Assembly (NCBI RefSeq): GCF_000282375.1
Contig: NZ_AKJK01000057.1
Span: 1-59,309, forward strand
Direction of reading: 5' to 3'
Source of the DNA: Pseudomonas sp. GM50
GTDB taxonomy: Bacteria > Pseudomonadota > Gammaproteobacteria > Pseudomonadales > Pseudomonadaceae
Length of the DNA: 59,309 nucleotides
Both the position numbers and the translations under genes were made by a program. The notes under the pieces are model-generated. The model saw only the letters and a program-made list of their open reading frames with translations. It did no database searches and had not been told where the DNA came from. Below, piece after piece: positions 27,131 to 33,821 of the stretch (position 1 is its first letter; each line of letters starts with the position of its first letter).

Positions 27131-27673
27131 ATGGCCATCACCCCGCTGGACTTGCAGCAGAACGATAAACAGCTCAAAGGTCGCTTGCTCGATGGCCAGC
27201 TCGACGGTGCGTTGCACATCAAGGATGACGGTCGCGCGCAGGCTGATTTGCACTACAGCCAGGGCGAGCTGCAAGGCACTACCCTGCTCTATCACTCCAA
27301 CGGCAAGGTCTCGGCGCAACTGCCGTTTGTTCGTGACAAGCTGCAGGGGATCGCCAGTTTTTATGCGCCGCAAGGCTGGCTACAGCGCAAGGCGACTTAC
27401 CGCCGAGGGCTGCTGCATGGCGAGGCGTTCAATTACTTTCCCGACGGGCAACTGGCCGAGGCCGAGTTCTACCGCGATGGCGTGCGCGAGGGGCGGTATC
27501 AGCGTTTTCACCCCAACGGTAAACCGGCCGTGGAGGCCCGTTATCTCAACGGTCAACTGCTGGAACCGGAACAGGGTTTTGCTGCTGATGGGCGACCGCT
27601 GGACGCCGAAGGCAAGCCGATCTCACGGGTGCGCTGGTGGTTCAGACGCTGGAGTGATCCGGCCGAGGCCTGA
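27131..27673 (+). CDS. MORN-repeat / YwqK-family protein downstream of vgrG
   Basis: 180 residues made of repeating units of about 23 residues built on a G(x)LxGxxxxYxxNGxxxxxxxFxxG pattern; for example LLHGEAFNYFPDGQLAEAEFY. This is the MORN-variant repeat that databases label YwqK-family antitoxin. The label comes from a B. subtilis immunity locus and does not prove such a role here. It starts 12 bases after vgrG with AAGGAG upstream and surely shares its transcript. Position suggests a VgrG-linked adaptor or immunity protein. The basic, tryptophan-rich C-terminus (RVRWWFRRW) is unusual and might contact membrane. Confidence 0.72.
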   Translation: MAITPLDLQQNDKQLKGRLLDGQLDGALHIKDDGRAQADLHYSQGELQGTTLLYHSNGKVSAQLPFVRDKLQGIASFYAPQGWLQRKATYRRGLLHGEAFNYFPDGQLAEAEFYRDGVREGRYQRFHPNGKPAVEARYLNGQLLEPEQGFAADGRPLDAEGKPISRVRWWFRRWSDPAEA

Positions 27674-27699
27674 GCCTGTTGTGGTGAATATCATGGCCT

Positions 27700-27910
27700 C
27701 ATCGCGAGCAGGCTCGCTCCCACAATTTGATCCGCGCCGTATACAGATACTGCATCCACAGAAGATCCCTTGTGGGAGCGAGCCTGCTCGCGATGAGGCC
27801 CGCGCATCCAATATCGATATCGCCTGACACCCCGCCTTCGCGGGCAAGCCCGCTCCCACAGTGATCACTGTTATTCACAAATACTGCATTCACAGAAGAT
27901 CCCTTGTGTG
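27700..27910. repeat. Cluster of REP elements with a duplicated linker
   Basis: Three REP arms lie here: 27700-27725 (minus orientation), 27771-27796 (plus) and 27837-27860 (TTCGCGGGCAAGCCCGCTCC). The linker ATACTGCATCCACAGAAG followed by ATCCCTTGTG appears at about 27749 and again, with one change, at about 27883. The block therefore looks like two overlapping REPIN units. It separates the convergent MORN-like and DUF4280 genes. Confidence 0.8.
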
Positions 27911-27912
27911 AG

Positions 27913-28308
27913 TCAGGGAATCAGCATTTGCATCTGCCCCGGCATCACAATCTTGATCACGCCGGCCCAGTTGCACATCAGGGTGCTGTTGGCATCGATG
28001 GCCGGCATGCCGCCCAGCAGCAGGGTCGGCGCGCCACCGGGAATCCAGGGGGTGGCGGTGGCCGGGATGCAGGGCATCGGCGTCAATACGCCAAGCGCTG
28101 CGGCAGTGGCGGCCGCGACCATCGGGTTGGCCATGCTCATGCACGTGCCGAACGGCATGACGTTGACCAGCGGAATGTGATCCATGATGTTCGCCGCTGG
28201 CATGCCTCCGGTCAGCGTGCGATTCACCGGCAGCACGTTGAGTACCGCTGGTGCCGCGCCGAAACTGCATTGCAGGGTCGCGGTGGCGCAAACTTGCGGA
28301 CAGCCCAT
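27913..28308 (-). CDS. DUF4280 PAAR-like protein (T6SS spike tip)
   Basis: 131 residues of the DUF4280 family, PAAR-like proteins that cap VgrG trimers and recruit effectors. Typical features are the opening CATATLQCSFGAAP, many short glycine/proline/methionine turns (MPFGTCMSMANP, GVLTPMPCIP, PWIPGG) and the cysteine in LMCNWAG. There is no effector domain fused to it. AAGGAG sits seven bases before the ATG. The gene is convergent to the vgrG operon, separated by a REP cluster, so it is expressed from its own promoter. Its partner VgrG is presumably the one at 25109. Confidence 0.88.
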   Translation of the reverse strand: MGCPQVCATATLQCSFGAAPAVLNVLPVNRTLTGGMPAANIMDHIPLVNVMPFGTCMSMANPMVAAATAAALGVLTPMPCIPATATPWIPGGAPTLLLGGMPAIDANSTLMCNWAGVIKIVMPGQMQMLIP

Positions 28309-28498
28309 GTCGAATCTCCTTCCTGGAAGCGGCGCTCCCCTGAAACCATAGCCCGCCTGGCCTGTTCGTGCACATCAGGAACGCTGATTATCCGGCAACA
28401 CGCTAACCTATAAGACCGTGCCGCGCTTGTGGCCACCCCGGCGCACCATTAGATTAGCCAATGATGTCTGGCCTCCAAAATAAGCAGAAGGGATAAGC

Positions 28499-29566
28499 AT
28501 GGCGCTTACTGACCAGTCCACCCGTATCCGCTCTGGCGAAGAACTCGATGCCAGCCTGATCGATCCGTACCTCAAGGCGCACATTCCGGGCCTGAGCGGC
28601 TTACCGAAAATCAGCCAGTTTCCGGGCGGTGCGTCGAACCTGACTTACCTGCTGGAATACCCCGTACAGGAATTCGTCCTGCGTCGGCCACCGTTCGGCC
28701 ACAAGGCCAAATCCGCCCATGACATGGGCCGCGAATTTCGCATTCTCAATCAGCTGCGGGACGGCTTCCCCTATTGTCCAAAAGCCTATGTGCACTGCAC
28801 CGACGAATCAGTGATCGGCGCCGAGTTTTATGTGATGGAACGGGTCAAGGGCATCATTCTGCGCTCCGAACTGCCACCAGAACTGGGGCTTGATTCAGCG
28901 AAGACCGAAACCCTGTGCAAGAGCTTCATCGACAAGTTCGTGGAATTGCACCGGGTCGACTACAAGGCCTATGGCCTGGGCGACCTCGGCAAACCCGAAG
29001 GCTATGTGGCACGGCAAATCAAAGGCTGGAGCGAGCGCTACGAAAAAGCCCTGACCCCGGACGCGCCCAAGTGGGAAGCGGTCAAGGCCTGGCTCAACGA
29101 CAAGATGCCGGCCGACCACCCAACGTCGAGCATCGTCCACAACGATTACCGCTTCGACAACGTGATCCTCGACCCCGACAACCCGATGCAGATCATCGGC
29201 GTGCTGGATTGGGAACTGACCACCCTCGGCGACCCGCTGATGGACTTGGGCAACACCCTCGCCTACTGGATCGAAGCCGACGACCCGGCGCCGGTGCAAC
29301 TGATGCGGCGCCAGCCAAGCCACGCTCCCGGCATGCTGACCCGCCGTGAGTTCGTCGATTACTACGCCGAGCGCGCCGGCATCCAGATCGACAATTTCGA
29401 CTTCTACTACACCTATGGCCTGTTCCGTCTGGCCGGCATCGTGCAGCAGATCTACTACCGCTTCTTCCATGGTCAGACCCAGGACAAACGCTTCGCACAG
29501 TTCATTCACATGAACAAACTGCTGGAGCAGATGAGCCTGCAAGTCATCCAGAAATCCAGCCTCTGA
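28499..29566 (+). CDS. APH-like phosphotransferase family protein (ACAD10/11 kinase-domain type)
   Basis: 355-residue protein-kinase-like phosphotransferase of the aminoglycoside phosphotransferase superfamily. The catalytic loop HNDYRFDN starts at H215 and the metal-binding DWELTTLGDP follows about 20 residues later. Related domains in ACAD10/ACAD11 phosphorylate 4-hydroxyacyl-CoA for 4-hydroxy fatty acid breakdown. In Pseudomonas these kinases sit next to acyl-CoA dehydrogenase and SDR genes. The SDR gene 24 bases downstream fits that arrangement; no acyl-CoA dehydrogenase is in view. Antibiotic resistance is not implied. Confidence 0.83.
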   Translation: MALTDQSTRIRSGEELDASLIDPYLKAHIPGLSGLPKISQFPGGASNLTYLLEYPVQEFVLRRPPFGHKAKSAHDMGREFRILNQLRDGFPYCPKAYVHCTDESVIGAEFYVMERVKGIILRSELPPELGLDSAKTETLCKSFIDKFVELHRVDYKAYGLGDLGKPEGYVARQIKGWSERYEKALTPDAPKWEAVKAWLNDKMPADHPTSSIVHNDYRFDNVILDPDNPMQIIGVLDWELTTLGDPLMDLGNTLAYWIEADDPAPVQLMRRQPSHAPGMLTRREFVDYYAERAGIQIDNFDFYYTYGLFRLAGIVQQIYYRFFHGQTQDKRFAQFIHMNKLLEQMSLQVIQKSSL

Positions 29567-29590
29567 TCGCGCCCATAACAAGGAAAAATC

Positions 29591-30358
29591 ATGTCCAAGA
29601 CCCAGTTGTTCGACCTCGATGGCAAGATCGCTTTCGTCTCCGGCGCCAGCCGCGGCATTGGTGAAGCCATCGCCAAACTGCTGGCGCAGCAAGGCGCTCA
29701 CGTGATCGTCTCAAGCCGCAAACTCGACGGCTGCCAGCACGTCGCCGACGCGATCATCGCCGCTGGCGGCAAGGCCACCGCAGTCGCCTGCCACATCGGT
29801 GAGATGGAGCAGATCACCCAAGTCTTCGCCGGCATCCGCGAACAGTTCGGGCGCCTGGATATTCTGGTCAACAACGCGGCGACCAACCCACAGTTCTGCA
29901 ACGTACTGGACACCGACCTCAGCGCCTTCCAGAAAACCGTCGACGTGAACATTCGCGGCTACTTCTTCATGTCGGTGGAAGCCGGCAAGCTGATGCGCGA
30001 ACACGGTGGCGGCAGCATCATCAACGTCGCCTCGATCAACGGCATCTCGCCGGGGATCTTCCAGGGCATCTACTCGGTGACCAAGGCAGCGGTGATCAAC
30101 ATGACCAAAGTCTTCGCCAAGGAATGCGCGCAATTCGGCATCCGCTGCAACGCCCTGCTGCCGGGTCTGACCGATACCAAGTTTGCTTCGGCGCTGGTGA
30201 AAAACGACGCCATTCTGAAAACCGCGCTGCAGCAGATTCCGCTCAAGCGCGTGGCGGACCCGAGTGAAATGGCCGGTGCGGTGTTGTACCTGGCGAGTGA
30301 TGCGTCGAGCTACACGACAGGGGTTTCGTTGAATGTGGATGGTGGGTTCTTGTCCTGA
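29591..30358 (+). CDS. SDR-family NAD(P)-dependent dehydrogenase/reductase
   Basis: Classical short-chain dehydrogenase of 255 residues. The cofactor motif SGASRGIGEA is near residues 14-23, and NNAATNP occupies the NNAG position. The active-site Tyr and Lys are Y161 and K165 (YSVTK). The DVNIRGYFFM and C-terminal GVSLNVDGGFLS segments are typical of the family. It is 24 bases downstream of the phosphotransferase with AAGGAAAAATC upstream, so the two are one operon. The substrate may be a hydroxyacyl-CoA, but that rests only on the neighbour. Confidence 0.88.
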   Translation: MSKTQLFDLDGKIAFVSGASRGIGEAIAKLLAQQGAHVIVSSRKLDGCQHVADAIIAAGGKATAVACHIGEMEQITQVFAGIREQFGRLDILVNNAATNPQFCNVLDTDLSAFQKTVDVNIRGYFFMSVEAGKLMREHGGGSIINVASINGISPGIFQGIYSVTKAAVINMTKVFAKECAQFGIRCNALLPGLTDTKFASALVKNDAILKTALQQIPLKRVADPSEMAGAVLYLASDASSYTTGVSLNVDGGFLS

Positions 30359-30377
30359 TTCGACTCCACCAGATACA

Positions 30378-30573
30378 CAAAAGGCAGCCTCAGGGTTAAT
30401 GCCGGTAAGTTAAGACGCAGAACCTGTGGGAGCGTGGCTTGCCCGCGAAGAACGATGACGCGTAATACCTGAAAAACCGCGGTGCATTCTTCGCGGGCAA
30501 GCCACGCTCCCACAGTATTTTCGTCGTTCAAATTTCTTAACTTACCGGCATAGAGCCTCGGGGCTGCCTTTTG
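30378..30573. repeat. 196-bp nested palindrome: MITE-like outer arms around a REPIN
   Basis: Outer arms begin with CAAAAGGCAGCC (30378) and end with GGCTGCCTTTTG (30573), a perfect 12-bp terminal inverted repeat. Inside them ATGCCGGTAAGTTAAG (30399-30414) pairs with CTTAACTTACCGGCAT (30536-30551). In the centre is an inverted REP pair of the GTGGGAGCGTGGCTTGCCCGCGAAGAA type. It lies between the convergent SDR and ADP-ribosyltransferase-like genes, at the edge of the AT-richer island. Confidence 0.8.
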
Positions 30574-30586
30574 GGAACCACACTGT

Positions 30587-31180
30587 TCATCCCCGCACAA
30601 ATTCAACCGGCTTCCCAGTCAAATCCAGAACTCTAAAATAACCCTTGATACTCTTTACGTTACGGATCGCCAGCTGAACATGCGTTTCATGCGTAAAGTC
30701 CGTCCCAGGATAAAGACGTTCACCCTCCCAGAATGGTGAACGAACAGAGTCGTACGCAGGTGCCTCCGTAAACTCCCGGAAGGTGTGTAAAGCGTCAATG
30801 ACCTGACAATCCAAACGACGTAGGTACGGATTATTTTTCTTGAGAGGTTGACCGCCCTTTTCTTTTGAGGCGGCTTCAAGCCAGAGGTAGGTCTGACGGA
30901 TTTCACACAACGCACTCTCAGTCGTGAAATCCAGGCAACGACCCAAGTCAATCACGGCCCCAATCACAAATGGATTTTTGATAGTGCTCCGCTTTTGCGC
31001 ATTGGTCGCAAAGCTCAACGCGCGCTGTGGGTTGTTTTCCCAAAAATAGGCGCCGCGACCAAGCCAATCATAGTCATTAGTGCTATCAAGTAGCGTTGCT
31101 TCGCCAGCCAGTACGCGTTCGCCAATTTCTCGCTCGCACCCATGGAAACCAAGAACAAAAGAAGGAGAAATGCAATACAT
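30587..31180 (-). CDS. ADP-ribosyltransferase-like protein, putative toxin of a two-gene module
   Basis: 197 residues of a family I cannot name with certainty. The N-terminus reads LGFHGC (His13), and then comes LGRGAYFWENNPQRALSFA around 40-58. A histidine on a first strand, followed by a G.G.Y(F)(W)E strand before a helix, is the layout seen in ART-fold NAD-using domains such as DUF3990. The rest lacks a clear catalytic glutamate motif. Its ATG overlaps the stop of the upstream gene (TGATG), the arrangement of antitoxin-first toxin modules. Base composition is distinctly more AT-rich than the core genes around it. The prediction is therefore a NAD-dependent toxin or defence effector. Confidence in the gene is good, in the function moderate. 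Confidence 0.62.
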   Translation of the reverse strand: MYCISPSFVLGFHGCEREIGERVLAGEATLLDSTNDYDWLGRGAYFWENNPQRALSFATNAQKRSTIKNPFVIGAVIDLGRCLDFTTESALCEIRQTYLWLEAASKEKGGQPLKKNNPYLRRLDCQVIDALHTFREFTEAPAYDSVRSPFWEGERLYPGTDFTHETHVQLAIRNVKSIKGYFRVLDLTGKPVEFVRG

Positions 31181-31593
31181 CAGCGAACCTTGGCGTCCCC
31201 ATTTACACGTTTGAAAAACTCCCGAACCTTGTTCGGATCCTTGAGCATTTCAGTAGCGTACTCATCTATACGCACCGAAGCGCAAGTGTCGGCTGATATC
31301 TTGTTGCCGTTAGAACCGACCATGATCCAGCCGGTTTCAGTCGATGTTTTGTGTCCTGCGCGTTCCATATCAAGCGTCACTCCTGACCCACTTTTTGCAA
31401 CTGCGGCTGCGATTAGTCCGTATAACCTCTCGGCGTTTATTTTGACAGTACTGGCATGACCGCTAACAATTTTACCGTTCGTTAGCCGGACAATACCGCC
31501 GCGCTGGAATCCTGCCGAATCACGCACAGCCTTAGCTTCGTGACGATCACCATCAACGAAAACATAGGTCGTTTTACCGAGATCCTTCGACAT
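31180..31593 (-). CDS. Unrecognised partner gene upstream of the ART-like gene (possible antitoxin)
   Basis: 137-residue hypothetical protein starting MSKDLGKTTYVFVDGD, with GAGGT five bases before the ATG; an in-frame GTG two codons earlier is possible. It is slightly basic, with a beta-rich first half and a helical C-terminal third (EYATEMLKDPNKVREFF). I recognise no DNA-binding or enzymatic motif. The one-base stop/start overlap with the downstream ART-like gene suggests the two act together, the small upstream partner being the natural antitoxin or immunity candidate. AT-rich like its neighbour. Confidence 0.55.
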   Translation of the reverse strand: MSKDLGKTTYVFVDGDRHEAKAVRDSAGFQRGGIVRLTNGKIVSGHASTVKINAERLYGLIAAAVAKSGSGVTLDMERAGHKTSTETGWIMVGSNGNKISADTCASVRIDEYATEMLKDPNKVREFFKRVNGDAKVR

Positions 31594-31825
31594 TGCCACC
31601 TCTATTCGAGCGTTGGTGCATTGCTCAAATTTGATTAGTTAGTGGCCAATATAGTCCGCGGTGTATGTCCCGTCATTAAAGTCCGCGATTTGTCGTTGAT
31701 CTGCGCACATGGAAACGATAGAGGCCGGGAGCAAGACGCGCAAGCCAGCGGATTCCGGCGTGGTTGTAGGCAATGTCGTAAGGCGTTGTAGCCATTTCGT
31801 GTGCCTTCCTGACACCGAACACAAA
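31594..31825 (-). pseudogene. Possible decayed small ORF in the AT-rich island
   Basis: An ATG at 31795 (minus strand) has AGGAAGG upstream and encodes 39 residues beginning MATTPYDIAYNHAG, ending at 31676. A second frame of the same strand continues as ADQRQIADFNDGTY and ends at 31639. Each frame looks protein-like only in part, as if one frameshift had broken a gene of 50-odd residues. I cannot assign a family. It may equally be noncoding sequence. Confidence 0.25.
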
Positions 31826-31871
31826 GAGAATATTTATTCCACAGTGTTGCCATTTGAGAATATTTATTCCA
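31826..31871. promoter_or_regulatory. Twin palindromic operators upstream of the Gfo/Idh gene
   Basis: The 16-mer GAGAATATTTATTCCA occurs twice, at 31826-31841 and 31856-31871, exactly 30 bp apart (about three helical turns). Its core GAATA-TT-TATTC is a perfect inverted repeat. A spacing that puts both sites on one DNA face is typical of repressor pairs. On the minus strand the motif reads GGAATAAATATTCT, close to the GGAA-N6-TTCC that I recall for RpiR-type IolR regulators. Confidence 0.65.
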
Positions 31872-31875
31872 TAAA
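31847..31875 (+). promoter_or_regulatory. Candidate sigma-70 promoter of the Gfo/Idh gene
   Basis: TTGCCA (31847-31852), 17 bases, CATAAA (31870-31875), 38 bases before the start codon. The second palindromic operator lies in the spacer between the two hexamers, so a bound repressor would block polymerase. Confidence 0.45.
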
Positions 31876-31912
31876 TAGCCCTCCTGAAAATAAAATCCAA
31901 AGGACCCCGGCT

Positions 31913-33028
31913 ATGCGCGAACTCGGTATCGGACTCATCGGCACAGGTTTCATGGGCCGCGCCCACGCCTTGGCCTTTCGCAACGTCAGCGCCGTTTTTG
32001 AATTGCCGCTGAAGCTCAAACTCGCTGCCCTCGCCGACGCCGATCCGCAGCGCGCCCGGCACTGCGCCGACGCCTGGGGCTTCGATACCGCTCACAGCGA
32101 CTGGCAACAGCTGATCAATGACCCCAAGGTCAACCTGATCGCCATCACCACCCCTAACCATCTGCACTACCCCATGGCCATGGCCGCCCTCGCCGCCGGT
32201 AAACCGGTGTACTGCGAAAAACCGCTGGCTGTGAGCCTCGAACAGGCCTGCGCGATGCGTCTTGCCGCCAAAGCCGCAGGCGTGGTGACGCGGGTCGGTT
32301 ACAACTATCAGCACAACCCGATGATCGGGCTGGCCCGGGAGCTGATTGAAAACGGCGACTTGGGTCAGATCATCAGTTTCCAGGGTGAATTCAGCGAAGA
32401 CTTCATGGCCGACCCCGCGTCGCCCTGGTCGTGGCGTTGCGAGGCCGATCATGCCGGTGGCGCACTGGCCGATCTGGGCAGTCACTTGTTGGCCATGGCC
32501 CGTTATCTGGTGGGCGATGTCGATGCAGTGAGCGCCGACACCCAGACCGTGCACCGGCAACGTCCCGCCACGGTTGGCAGTCCGGAACAACGCAGCATCG
32601 CCGTCGATGATCAGGTCCATGCCTTGTTGCGGTTTGCCAACGGCGCCCGTGGCACGTTCAGCAGCAGTTGGCTCAAGCACGGCTACAAGAATCACCTGAG
32701 TTTTGAAATCAGCGGCACCCGAGGGACGTTGGTATTCGATCAGGAACGCTTGAATGAACTGCGTCTGTTTCGTGCCGGTCAGGACGGTTTCCAGCGCTTG
32801 CTGGCAGGGCCGAATTTGCCGGGTTATGCGGCGTTCAGTCCGGCGGCAGGGCATCAACTCGGATACAACGAACTCAAGACGCTGGAAGTCCATGATCTGG
32901 TGATGGCGCTGGCAGGCTTATCTCAGGGTGGAACGGATTTCGAACAGGCGTGGGAAGTCGAACGCCTGGCGACGGCGATCCGGTTGGCAGCGCGGGAGTC
33001 GCGTTGGGTCAGGATTGAGGAAGTCTGA
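31913..33028 (+). CDS. Gfo/Idh/MocA-family oxidoreductase
   Basis: NAD(P)-dependent sugar or cyclitol dehydrogenase-like enzyme of 371 residues. The N-terminal Rossmann motif GLIGTGFMGRAHA and the family signature CEKPLA (around residue 102) are intact. The GYNYQHNP and GGALADLGSHLL segments provide the active-site Lys/Asp/His region typical of the family. The substrate is unknown; an inositol-like or sugar substrate is plausible from the family and from operators resembling IolR sites. The ATG at 31913 follows AAAGGAC and gives the canonical start of the fold; 68 in-frame codons upstream run through the operators and are not coding. No transporter or other sugar gene adjoins. Confidence 0.85.
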   Translation: MRELGIGLIGTGFMGRAHALAFRNVSAVFELPLKLKLAALADADPQRARHCADAWGFDTAHSDWQQLINDPKVNLIAITTPNHLHYPMAMAALAAGKPVYCEKPLAVSLEQACAMRLAAKAAGVVTRVGYNYQHNPMIGLARELIENGDLGQIISFQGEFSEDFMADPASPWSWRCEADHAGGALADLGSHLLAMARYLVGDVDAVSADTQTVHRQRPATVGSPEQRSIAVDDQVHALLRFANGARGTFSSSWLKHGYKNHLSFEISGTRGTLVFDQERLNELRLFRAGQDGFQRLLAGPNLPGYAAFSPAAGHQLGYNELKTLEVHDLVMALAGLSQGGTDFEQAWEVERLATAIRLAARESRWVRIEEV

Positions 33029-33094
33029 GCGACGCGCGCGGATACCCGCCAGCAGCACAGCGCTGCTGGCGGTTCGACGTGAGCCGATGGATGC

Positions 33095-33316
33095 TTATTG
33101 CGTGACGCAACGAGTGAGCGTCGTTTCCCGGGTCACCTGCCCCTCAGCCCTCACATCGCCTTGTACATCGATGTTTTCAGTGGTTTGGCAGGTGCGCACC
33201 GGGGGTGGAGGCGGCGCAGCCGGAGGTGGCGGTGGAGGACTGGCACAACCACCCAGAATCGCTATCCAGAGTGCGAACGACAGTGTTGTAAAAGTGCGTT
33301 TCCCAAGACTTTTCAT
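33095..33316 (-). CDS. Small proline-rich lipoprotein
   Basis: 73 residues. A basic start (MKSLGKRTF), a hydrophobic stretch and the lipobox LGGC at about residue 24 indicate a lipoprotein. After the cysteine come two runs of five to six prolines separated by alanines (SPPPPPPAAPPPPPV). About 35 residues with two cysteines follow (RTCQTT and TRCVTQ), which might form a disulphide. The polyproline arm could span periplasmic distance. No family recognised and the ribosome binding site is weak, but signal plus composition make it a credible gene. Confidence 0.62.
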   Translation of the reverse strand: MKSLGKRTFTTLSFALWIAILGGCASPPPPPPAAPPPPPVRTCQTTENIDVQGDVRAEGQVTRETTLTRCVTQ

Positions 33317-33443
33317 AGGTTGACCCGCGGTAAGTGATCGACATATTTCCGCGACCCAACACGCTCACCGCGTACCCGCGGACCGGTCACAGAAAAAATA
33401 CTCTCGTATTCCTTATACGACCGCCGGCAAAACCTGACAGTTC

Positions 33444-33692
33444 CTAGGACGTCTCGCGACAATGCAATGTGTTGCTTTCGAGTTCATAACGCAGCTCTTC
33501 GATCAACGCTGCCACCGCCTCCGGCGTTCTGAGGTTGGCCACGCTCAACCCACTGACCACCAGATCCACCTGCCCCGACACCGGATGATAGAGCTTCACC
33601 GTCAGTGAATGATCACCCGTTACCTTGCACTCACAGGCCAACGGCGAAAAGCTCCGCTCCAGTTGCATACGCAATTGCGCCACATAAATCAT
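33444..33692 (-). CDS. DUF1652 domain-containing protein
   Basis: 82-residue protein of the Pseudomonas-specific DUF1652 family. The order is a helix (QLRMQLERSFSPLACEC), two strands (SLTVKLYHP-SGQVDLVVSGL), and a C-terminal helix (AVAALIEELRYEL). Function unknown; genes of this family are short, scattered and often near regulators. It lies upstream in the same direction as neither neighbour's operon in an obvious way. Confidence 0.8.
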   Translation of the reverse strand: MIYVAQLRMQLERSFSPLACECKVTGDHSLTVKLYHPVSGQVDLVVSGLSVANLRTPEAVAALIEELRYELESNTLHCRETS

Positions 33693-33821
33693 CCGGCAGT
33701 TCCTGTCGCTGTTTTGAAAAGGACGCGATACCCGAAGACCTGTATCGCACCCTTACAGCCTAAGAACCGCCGCCCCCGTCCAGAACATCAATTTGCACCC
33801 CCTCGAGTAGTGCATTTGCAC

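Noticed and set aside
27623..27868. Small leftward ORFs after the MORN-like gene
   Set aside because: They translate the REP sequences (GSEPARDE/AGLPAKAG-type peptides), a common annotation artefact in Pseudomonas.
27700..27910. CRISPR-like repeat array
   Set aside because: Repeats are inverted REP pairs with unequal spacing and no constant spacer length or cas genes.
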